A stretch of DNA of 27,644 nucleotides from JBBDXI01 sp040902425 (lineage in GTDB: Bacteria > Planctomycetota > Phycisphaerae > Phycisphaerales > UBA1924): NCBI GenBank assembly GCA_040902425.1, contig JBBDXI010000052.1:1-27644 (forward strand). The letters run 5' to 3'. Both the position numbers and the translations under genes were made by a program. Shown here in pieces: positions 16,213 through 22,624 of the stretch; position 1 is the first letter of the stretch; each line of letters opens with the position of its first letter. The notes beneath the pieces were generated by a model, which made no database searches, was not told the origin of the DNA, and worked only from the letters and a program-made list of their open reading frames with translations.

Positions 16213-17619
16213 ATGCCGCAAACCGCCGACAGCGCCGCCGAACCCCGCCGGGTCCTCGGCGAGTCCGACGCCACCTGCATCGTGGTCGGCGCGATCATCG
16301 GCGTCGGCATCTTCTTCAGTCCCGCAAGGACGGCCGCGCTCACCGGGAGCGGGTCACTGCACCTGCTCACCTGGATCATCGCGGGGGCGATCATCCTGTG
16401 CGGGGCGCTGGCGTTCGCCGAGCTGGGCGGCATGTACCACCGCTCGGGCGCGCAGTACGAGGTGCTGCGCGACGCGTGGGGGCCCATGCCCGCGTTCCTC
16501 TTCGTCTTCTGCAACGCCACGGCGATCCAGGCGGGGGCCATCGGCGTGATCGCCGTCATCTGCGCCCAGAACCTGGGCGTCGCGGCGGGCTCCGGGGCGC
16601 CCGAGGGTGCGCCGCTGCTCGCCCTCAGCGCCGCGCTCGTCGTGGCGATCACCCTCGCCAACATCGCCGGGGTCCGCTGGGGCTCGGGGATCCAGAACGC
16701 GACCGTGGCCGCGAAGGTGCTCGCGCTGGTGGCAATCGCCGTGATCGCGGCCCTCTGGGGCCAGGCCGATCCGATGGCCGCCGCCCCCGCCCTGCCCGTC
16801 GCGATCCCCGACGGCGCCGCCGCCGTCCCCGCGACGGACACCGCGCAGCCGCTCGCCCCCGCCGCGGCCATCCTGGCCGCGCTCGTCCCCGCCTTCTTCG
16901 CCTTCGGCGGCTGGCAGCACGCGCTGTGGATCACCGGCGAGGTGAAGGACCCTGCCCGGACCGTCCCGCGCGCGATCATTGTCGGCATCATCGTCGTGAT
17001 CGCCGTCTACCTACTCGCCAACTGGGCCTACCTGCGTCTCCTGGGCGTCCAGCAGGTGGCCGCGAGCAAGACCCTTGCCGCCGACGCCGTCTCCGCCGTC
17101 TTCCCGGGGACCGGGCGCCGCCTCACCGCCGCGGCCGTCGCGGTCTCCGCCTTCGGCGTGCTCAACGCGCAGCTCCTCTCCGGCCCGCGCCTGGTCTACG
17201 GCATGGCCCACGACGGCCGATTCTTCCCCGTGTTCGCACGGCTGAGCCGCACGGGGACCCCGCTAGGCGCGATCGTCCTCCTCGGCGTCCTCGCCCTGGC
17301 CCTCCTCTTCGGCGCTCGCGACGCCGACCGGGTGGACTGGCTCACCACCTGGGCCGTCTTCCTCGACGGCATCTTCTTCGCGCTCACGGGGGCCGCGGTC
17401 CTCATCCTCCGCCGCAAACGCCGCGACGCGGAGCGGCCCTTCCGCGTCCCCGGATACCCCGTGGTCCCGCTCCTCTTCATCGCCGGCGAGATCGGCGTCC
17501 TCACGGGCGCGTTCCTGACCCAGGATGTGCGCAGTGTGACCGTCATCGGCGGCGCGTGGATCGCCGGGGCGGCGCTGATCTATCTGATCTGGTTCCGGAA
17601 TGTCGGTCGGACGGCCTGA
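16213..17619 (+). CDS. APC-family amino-acid permease
   Basis: Inner-membrane amino-acid transporter of 468 residues with about 12 hydrophobic helices. The first helix carries the APC hallmark GAIIGVGIFFSPA, whose unwound Gly stretch binds the substrate amine; the second has GALAFAELGGMYHRSGAQYE. WITGEVKDPARTVPRAI (helix 6-7 region) is also characteristic, as is the late RRDAERPFRVPGYP before the last helices. It is closest by eye to the LAT/SteT-like exchangers. An Ala/Pro-rich loop (~195-220) is longer than usual. Substrate unknown; transcribed alone. Confidence 0.92.
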   Translation: MPQTADSAAEPRRVLGESDATCIVVGAIIGVGIFFSPARTAALTGSGSLHLLTWIIAGAIILCGALAFAELGGMYHRSGAQYEVLRDAWGPMPAFLFVFCNATAIQAGAIGVIAVICAQNLGVAAGSGAPEGAPLLALSAALVVAITLANIAGVRWGSGIQNATVAAKVLALVAIAVIAALWGQADPMAAAPALPVAIPDGAAAVPATDTAQPLAPAAAILAALVPAFFAFGGWQHALWITGEVKDPARTVPRAIIVGIIVVIAVYLLANWAYLRLLGVQQVAASKTLAADAVSAVFPGTGRRLTAAAVAVSAFGVLNAQLLSGPRLVYGMAHDGRFFPVFARLSRTGTPLGAIVLLGVLALALLFGARDADRVDWLTTWAVFLDGIFFALTGAAVLILRRKRRDAERPFRVPGYPVVPLLFIAGEIGVLTGAFLTQDVRSVTVIGGAWIAGAALIYLIWFRNVGRTA

Positions 17620-17757
17620 TCGCGTCAGTTCGGGCGCGCCGGCGAGTCGTCGCCGCCGTCATCCCGGCCATCGTCGTCCCGGCCCTCTGCATCCACACCC
17701 TCATCTCGAGCTCAGAGGCCGGCGTCCCGAGGGCGGGATCCAGGAGGGACCAGATGG

Positions 17758-17875
17758 CGCGCCTCTTCGCCGCGGAGGCGGCGTCCGAACATAGCCAGGG
17801 GCGGAAGCCCCTGCAGAACGCAGGCCCAAACCCCATTCCCCCTTCCCTCCACAGCCCGGACGGGGCGGCACATCC
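17758..17875 (+). repeat. ~120-bp dispersed repeat, copy A
   Basis: Starts CGCGCCTCTTCGCCGCGGAG, contains GTCCGAACATAGCCAGGGGC followed by GGAA and GCCCCTG (a 7-bp hairpin), and ends with AGCCCGGACGGGGCGGCAC. Copies B and C share the same order of blocks with diverged middles. Confidence 0.85.
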
Positions 17876-18033
17876 CGCCGTCGTCGCGGCACGCTCCCGC
17901 AAATGCCCCGACGTGGAGTCAATGCGTGAGTCCATCCGCGCGCAGGAAAGGCACCACCGCCGCATCGATTTCGAGACCGGGTTCAGAACCCAGCGCCATG
18001 GATCGAGTTCGACGAGAGGTAGGGAATGACGCG

Positions 18034-18145
18034 TGTGCCGCCCCATCCGGGGCTCGACGAGGAGAGAAGATCGCACACGGGATGAACGACCGTTTCCAGG
18101 GGCTCCCGCCCCTGGCTATGTTCGGACGCCGCATCCGCGGCGAAG
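18034..18145 (-). repeat. ~120-bp dispersed repeat, copy B (inverted)
   Basis: The reverse complement has the same blocks as copies A and C: CTTCGCCGCGGATGCGGC, GTCCGAACATAGCCAGGGGC, the short hairpin with loop GGGA, CCCTGGAAACGG and CCGGATGGGGCGGCACAC. Confidence 0.85.
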
Positions 18146-18370
18146 ACCGGACCGGCGCCACTTCCGCGGCCACGATCGAGGCCCACGCCACATCCGCGGC
18201 GAAGATCGGGACCGGCGACTCGCGAGCAACCGGGTCCGACCACCTGATCGCGCCGGTGCACTCGGGAACACAGCCAGCGACTCGCCCCCGGATGGCTCCG
18301 CGGCAGCAGGCTGAGCCACGACGCCTCGACCACGAGCTGACGCCGTGAACCCGCCGGCTCGCGATGCTGG

Positions 18371-18490
18371 CGCGCCTCCTCGCCGCGGACGCGGTGTCCG
18401 AACATAGCCAGGGGCGGAAGGCCCTGGAAACCGTGGTCTATCCCGTGCGCGCTCTTCTTTGATAGAGCCCGGATGGGGCGGCACGTCGGC
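18371..18490 (+). repeat. ~120-bp dispersed repeat, copy C
   Basis: Same direction as copy A: CGCGCCTCCTCGCCGCGGAC, GTCCGAACATAGCCAGGGGC, CCCTGGAAACCG and CCGGATGGGGCGGCACG. It ends about 40 bp from the thiC stop codon. Confidence 0.85.
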
Positions 18491-18530
18491 CGTTGGGGTA
18501 TAGGGCGCCGCGTCGTGATGAGCAACCCGG

Positions 18531-20516
18531 TCAGATCACCGAGTCGTGCTTCGGCACATTGTGCGCCGGCGCCGTGTTGAGCTTGACCACGACCTCGCCC
18601 TGCACCCGCCGGGCCGCGTCAGCGTCCACAGAGTCGCTGTGGCACGAGGCCTTCGCGCCCCCCTCCGCCCCCACCGCCTTCCGCGTCTTGCTGGCCAGCG
18701 CGTGGATCTCCTCCGGCGACAGCACCCCCCGTTTGGCCAGGATGTCCTCCTGCTCCGTCGTCAGGGCCGCGGACTTCCGCGGCGCACCCGGCGTGGTCCC
18801 GTCGCGCCCGCCGAGCCGCTCGAACCCCTCCGCCTTCCCGCTGGCGAACTCCTGGATTTCCTTGCTGATCCGCACGCTGCACCAGTCGTGCCCGCACATG
18901 GCGCAGAAGTCGGTGTCCACATCCAGGTCCTCGTCGTGGTACGCCCGCGCCGTGTCGGGGTCGAAGGACAGCTCGAAGTGCCTCTCCCAGTTCAGCGCCG
19001 CCCGCGCCCGCGTCAGCTCATCGTCGCGGTCGCGCGTCCCGGGGATCCCCAGGGCCACATCCGCCGCGTGCGCCGCGATCTTGTACGCGATGCACCCCTG
19101 CTTCACGTCGTCCCGCTTCGGCAGCCCCAGGTGCTCCTTCGGCGTGACGTAGCAGAGCATGCTCGCCCCGTGATAGGCCATCGCGGTGGCCCCGATGCAG
19201 CTCGTGATGTGGTCGTACCCCGGGAACATGTCCGTCACCAGCGGCCCCAGCACGTAGAACGGCGCCCCGTGGCAGAGCCGCCGCTGCACCTTCGCGTTCC
19301 ACTCGATCTGATCGAACGGGATGTGCCCCGGCCCCTCGATCATCACCTGCACGCCCCGCCGCCACGCCCGCTCCGTCAGCTCCCCCAGCGTCTCCAGCTC
19401 CGCGAGCTGCGCCGCGTCCGTCGCGTCGGCGAGCCCCCCCGGCCGCAGCCCGTCCCCGATCGAGAACGTCACGTCGTACTTCCGCAGAACGTCGCAGATC
19501 GCCTCCCAGTGCTCGTACATCGGGTTCTCAGCCCCCGGCCCCGCCTCCAGCATCCACTTCGCCAGCAGCGACCCGCCGCGGCTGACGATCCCGATCAGCC
19601 GCTGCTTCACCAGCTTCAGGTGCGCCCGCCGCACGCCCGCGTGGATCGTCATGTAGTCCACGCCCTGCCGCGCCTGGTGCTCGATCTGCTCGAGGATGAT
19701 CTCCGGCGTCAGCTCCGACAGCTTCCTTCCGATGATCATCGAATAAATCGGCACCGTCCCGATCGGCACCGTGCTCGCCCGGATGATCGCGTCGCGGCAC
19801 TCATCCAGGTTCCCCCCCGTGGACAGGTCCATCGCCGTGTCCGCCCCCCAGCGGATCGCCCAGTTCAGCTTCTCGACTTCTTCGGACGTGTCCGACGACA
19901 CCGGCGACGCCCCCAGGTTCGCGTTCACCTTCGTCAGGCTCGCCCGCCCGATGCACATCGGGTCCAGCCGGTACCCCAGGTGCACGCGGTTCGCGGGGAT
20001 CACCATCCGCCCCGCGCCCACCTCATCCCGCACCTGCTCCGGCGTCAGGTGCGGCTCCCGCTCGGCCACCCGTCGCATCTCGGTCGTGACCGTCCCCAAT
20101 CGCGCGTACTCGAGCTGCGTCACCGGACTGAACCCCGCCGGCGGCGTCACCCGCCGCGTCACGCCCCGCGCATCGGTGAACACGAAATGTTCGCAGGCCA
20201 TGCACGGCGACGAAGCCACGGGCCGCGCCGATTCCGGGACGTCAGATCTTGAATCTCGAATCTCGAATCTTGAATCCGGCCCCTCGACCCGCTCCACCTC
20301 CCACCCCTCCGGCAAAAAATCCCACGCCGTCTTCTCGCTCGCCCCCGGCATCCCCGGCGCATCCGGCGACGAGAACGCGTACGGCCCCCCGATATCCGGC
20401 GCGTTCGCGAACGACCCCGGCGTCGTCACACCCCGCGAACTCCCAGGGTTCCCCGCCCCGCGCAGCGGCGCCCCGAACCGTCCCACGAACTCACCGCTCG
20501 TCTCGCTGGTCTTCAT
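18531..20516 (-). CDS. thiC: Phosphomethylpyrimidine synthase
   Basis: Radical-SAM enzyme that rearranges aminoimidazole ribotide to the hydroxymethylpyrimidine phosphate of thiamine. 661 residues, full length. The C-terminal cluster motif CAMCGHDWC (C538, C541, C546) binds the 4Fe-4S. Landmarks in order: RRVTPPAGFSPVTQLEYAR, IPANRVHLGY with PMCIGRASLTKVNANLG, GADTAMDLSTGGNLDECR, YMTIHAGV, SIGDGLRPG, IEGPGHIPFDQI, PFYVLGPLVTD, GATAMAYHG. The N-terminal ~115 residues are variable and hold a low-complexity insert (DSRFEIRDSRSD). The ATG at 20516 overlaps the stop of the AlkD-like gene (ATGA), so thiC relies on translation of that gene and on the TPP riboswitch before it. Confidence 0.97.
   Translation of the reverse strand: MKTSETSGEFVGRFGAPLRGAGNPGSSRGVTTPGSFANAPDIGGPYAFSSPDAPGMPGASEKTAWDFLPEGWEVERVEGPDSRFEIRDSRSDVPESARPVASSPCMACEHFVFTDARGVTRRVTPPAGFSPVTQLEYARLGTVTTEMRRVAEREPHLTPEQVRDEVGAGRMVIPANRVHLGYRLDPMCIGRASLTKVNANLGASPVSSDTSEEVEKLNWAIRWGADTAMDLSTGGNLDECRDAIIRASTVPIGTVPIYSMIIGRKLSELTPEIILEQIEHQARQGVDYMTIHAGVRRAHLKLVKQRLIGIVSRGGSLLAKWMLEAGPGAENPMYEHWEAICDVLRKYDVTFSIGDGLRPGGLADATDAAQLAELETLGELTERAWRRGVQVMIEGPGHIPFDQIEWNAKVQRRLCHGAPFYVLGPLVTDMFPGYDHITSCIGATAMAYHGASMLCYVTPKEHLGLPKRDDVKQGCIAYKIAAHAADVALGIPGTRDRDDELTRARAALNWERHFELSFDPDTARAYHDEDLDVDTDFCAMCGHDWCSVRISKEIQEFASGKAEGFERLGGRDGTTPGAPRKSAALTTEQEDILAKRGVLSPEEIHALASKTRKAVGAEGGAKASCHSDSVDADAARRVQGEVVVKLNTAPAHNVPKHDSVI
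20244..20277 (-). repeat. GAATCT/GATTC-type short tandem repeat inside thiC
   Basis: An A/T-richer patch built of GAATCTCGAATCTCGAATCT units. Read on the minus strand in frame it gives Asp-Ser-Arg-Phe-Glu-Ile-Arg-Asp-Ser-Arg. Its base composition is unlike the surrounding gene, suggesting an inserted repeat tolerated in the variable N-terminal part. Confidence 0.8.
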
Positions 20517-21136
20517 GCCGCACCGCTCCGCGAAAGCGCGGCCGTCTTCCGGCCGCGCGGGTTCTTCAATCCCGTGCTCAGTTTGTTCCCCACCTCGCGC
20601 CACACCCGCGCCGCCACCCGCTCGCCGTGCTGCGCGAGAAACCGCCGCACCGGCCCCGCCTCGCGCCGCCCCAGCTCGCGCAGCGCCCACGACAGCGCCT
20701 TGACCACCATGTCATCCCGGTCATCCAGCAGCAGCCGGCACACCGCCAGCGTGCGTCTCGCGTCCGGCTCTCCCGCCCCCCGCGCCCGGCAGTTCAGCGG
20801 CACCGTGCAGACCAGCGCCGCCCGCCGCACCCAGCGGTCCGGCGACGCCGCCATCGCCGCGATGTCCTTGTCGCTCAGCACGCCCCCCCGCCACGCCACC
20901 CCCCCGACGAACCACCCGTAGCAATCCGTTGACGACCAGGCATCCAGCCCCCGCGCCAGCGCCAGCACCTGCCGCCGATCCGCCCCCCCCACCGCCGCCG
21001 GCACCGCCCGCGCCAGCTCGTACGCCACGTACACCTCCCCCGCCCTGTGCAGCCGCAGCATCTCGCGCAGCACCGCCGCGGGCTCGCGCCGGCACTGCCG
21101 CACGATCGCCGTGGCCCGCTCCCGATTGGATGGCAC
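20513..21136 (-). CDS. AlkD-like HEAT-repeat DNA alkylation repair family protein
   Basis: A helical-repeat protein of 207 residues resembling the DNA alkylation repair (AlkD-like) family. The best stretch is DDRDDMVVKALSWALRELGR followed by VRRFLAQH and EVGNKLSTGLKNP, matching the family's 'D..vVkKA..WALRE' repeat. WSSTDCYGWFVGG and SPDRWVRRAALVCTVPLN are earlier repeats. Enzymatic AlkD removes N3/N7-alkyl purines, but many relatives have no shown activity. The start is a GTG at 21136, only 12 nt after the TPP aptamer, with no Shine-Dalgarno at normal spacing (GGAGG lies 18 nt upstream, inside the aptamer). It overlaps thiC by 4 bp. Nothing in its family explains thiamine control. Confidence 0.8.
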   Translation of the reverse strand: MPSNRERATAIVRQCRREPAAVLREMLRLHRAGEVYVAYELARAVPAAVGGADRRQVLALARGLDAWSSTDCYGWFVGGVAWRGGVLSDKDIAAMAASPDRWVRRAALVCTVPLNCRARGAGEPDARRTLAVCRLLLDDRDDMVVKALSWALRELGRREAGPVRRFLAQHGERVAARVWREVGNKLSTGLKNPRGRKTAALSRSGAA

Positions 21137-21148
21137 GCTCGCGATGCT

Positions 21149-21251
21149 CGCTTCCCTCCGCCGGTCCGAACCGGATCAGGTTCAACGGGTGCTTCTCAGC
21201 GGCCATCAGGTGGCACAGGCGTCCCGCCTGTGTCCGGCCGCGCCCCGAGCG
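21149..21251 (-). promoter_or_regulatory. TPP (thi-box) riboswitch controlling the AlkD-like/thiC operon
   Basis: Thiamine-pyrophosphate aptamer on the minus strand. Conserved parts in order: P1 arm CGCT (21248-21251), then CGGGGCGC as for the usual CGGGGTGC; CTGAGA (21194-21199); CACCCGTTGAACCTGATCCG (TGAACCTGAT at 21175-21184); ACCGGCGGAGGGA (21153-21165 region); and the closing P1 arm AGCG (21149-21152). P3 is a perfect GCGGCC/GGCCGC stem (21236-21241/21199-21204). Its loop (21205-21235) contains a genome repeat hairpin. The aptamer ends 12 nt before the GTG of the first gene and contains the only GGAGG, so translational repression on TPP binding is likely. Confidence 0.92.
21209..21234 (+). 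repeat. Short palindromic repeat within the P3 loop of the TPP riboswitch
   Basis: GGTGGCACAGGCGTCCCGCC followed by TGTGTCC: the arms ACAGGCG and CGCCTGT form a hairpin. The same core occurs at 24365-24384 and, inverted and slightly diverged, at 5235-5260. It sits between the two arms of aptamer helix P3. Confidence 0.85.
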
Positions 21252-21318
21252 ATCTGCCGCAGTGTAGCCACCGCCCGCGGGCCCGCGCGTTCATGCGGCC
21301 TCCACGTACACTCCTCCG

Positions 21319-22164
21319 ATGCCCGGCGACCCCGCCCCCGAGGCCTGCATCCGCTGCGGCTACGACCTCGCCGGGCTCCCCCTCGCCGGCCCCTGCCCCG
21401 AGTGCGCCTTCCCCATCGCCCGCTCGCGCCAGCGCTCCGCCCTCCTCCGCGGCGCCGACCCCGCCTGGCTCGCGCGCGTCTTCTACGGCCTCCGCTGCTT
21501 CGAGGGGGCGATGTGGATCCCGCTCCTCCTCCTCGTCGGGGCCATCTGCTTCATGGTTCTCGCCGCTCTGTGGATGGCCCTCGGCTCGCCCGGCGGCGGC
21601 GGCCCCGCGGTGCTGGTGGACATCCTCATCTGGGCAGCCGCCGGCATCGCCACGCTCGGCTGCCTTGCCGCCGCCGCGTTCCACACGCTCGGTTGCTGGC
21701 GGCTCTCCGCACCGACACACAGCGACTACGCCCTCCCCGAGCGCTCCCGCCTGGCGCTCCGGATCTGCGGCACCGTGTTCCCGCTCACCATCGCGGCCAC
21801 GCTGGTCCCCCAACTCGGCCTGTGGTCGCCCGCACCGCCGGCGCGAGTCGTGCTGCACATCGCCTTCCAGCTCAACGCGCTCGCCTTCTTCCTCGCCTTC
21901 GCCGCGGCGCTCGAAGCGCTCGAGACCCGCACCATCCTGAGCGGGCTCGACACGCCCCGCCGCTACCGCGCCCTCCGCCGCAACCTGTGGGCCGTCGGCC
22001 TCCTGGTCATCCTCTTCTGCGGCGTCTTCGCCGCCGGCCGCGCCGACTGGGGCCTCATCCCCTTCGGGATCACCTACCTGGCGATGGACACCACGCTCTC
22101 CCGCGTCCGCTACGGCGTGCAGAAAGAGCACGCGCACGCTCAGGCCACGGCGTCACCGATCTGA
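21319..22164 (+). CDS. Membrane protein with N-terminal zinc ribbon
   Basis: 281 residues, function unknown. It opens with a zinc ribbon, CIRCGYDLAGLP followed by CPEC (C10, C13, C26, C29), then about six hydrophobic helices (~55-85, ~95-120, ~145-165, ~172-195, ~215-235, ~240-258). The ribbon closely resembles the one in the membrane protein at 13380-14153, though the topology differs, which suggests a family of planctomycete sensors or assembly factors. ATG at 21319; no clear Shine-Dalgarno. It is divergent from the thiamine riboswitch operon, with under 70 bp between them. Confidence 0.8.
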   Translation: MPGDPAPEACIRCGYDLAGLPLAGPCPECAFPIARSRQRSALLRGADPAWLARVFYGLRCFEGAMWIPLLLLVGAICFMVLAALWMALGSPGGGGPAVLVDILIWAAAGIATLGCLAAAAFHTLGCWRLSAPTHSDYALPERSRLALRICGTVFPLTIAATLVPQLGLWSPAPPARVVLHIAFQLNALAFFLAFAAALEALETRTILSGLDTPRRYRALRRNLWAVGLLVILFCGVFAAGRADWGLIPFGITYLAMDTTLSRVRYGVQKEHAHAQATASPI

Positions 22165-22184
22165 CCCGCTCCCCGCCCCCCACT

Positions 22185-22385
22185 TCACGCCCCCTCCACC
22201 TCTGCCTGCCACTCCACCACCGAGATTTCCGGCAGCCGCTCGCTCACCCCCGCCACCTCCAGCCGCCGCAGCATGTTCATGCACTGAGCCCGGTGCCACT
22301 CCCCGTCCGTGAACAGGTAGGTCAGCGCCGCCCCGCGCGTGAACGTGTACGTCCGCGTCGTCCCGTCCCCCCGGGGCCACGTCAC
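22185..22385 (-). CDS. Small hypothetical protein with a probable upstream frameshift
   Basis: 66 residues from a GTG at 22385: MTWPRGDGTTRTYTFTRGAA then a body with YLFTDGEWHRAQCMNMLRRLEV and PEISVVEWQAEVEGA. No family recognised; it looks like a short alpha/beta protein. The GTG has no Shine-Dalgarno. An ATG at 22413, with GGGG 6 nt upstream, is out of frame by one base across a run of five C (22404-22408, G5 on the coding strand). Removing one base there would give a natural start MKGLDSTIQVTW joined to this frame. It could be a sequencing error, a real frameshift or programmed slippage. Confidence 0.55.
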   Translation of the reverse strand: MTWPRGDGTTRTYTFTRGAALTYLFTDGEWHRAQCMNMLRRLEVAGVSERLPEISVVEWQAEVEGA

Positions 22386-22624
22386 CTGGATCGTGCTGTC
22401 CAGCCCCCTTCATCGCATCCCCGAAGGGTACCGCGCGCGCCCGCCTGTATCATGCCCCCGATGACCGCCCGCACGCCCAACCTCCCGCGCCGCGCTGCTC
22501 TTCGGCGCCGCCCTGTTCACAGTCCGGCGTCTGCGCCCCAGCCTTGAGCCCTCGACCAACATCGACACGCCCCTCACCACGCTCAACCGCACCGCCCGAC
22601 CCGCACCGCACCCAGAGACGCACC

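Larger units (their letters stand above)
17620..18530. other. Gene-poor region with dispersed repeats
   Basis: About 910 bases between the permease and thiC stops. Three copies of a roughly 120-bp repeat (17758-17875, 18034-18145, 18371-18490) occupy much of it. The open frames crossing it are short, overlap on both strands and show no protein family. A further direct duplication (18131-18158 and 18190-18218) shares ATCCGCGGCGAAGA then ACCGGCG. The rest may be decayed repeat sequence. Confidence 0.7.

Noticed and set aside
17620..18076. Overlapping ORFs of up to 177 codons in the gene-poor region
   Set aside because: They run through the dispersed repeats on both strands and show no conserved motif or start signal.
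22452..22547. Short plus-strand ORF (MPPMTARTPNLPRRAALRRR...)
   Set aside because: 31 codons, no Shine-Dalgarno, Arg/Pro-rich composition typical of a wrong frame; no signal or family.
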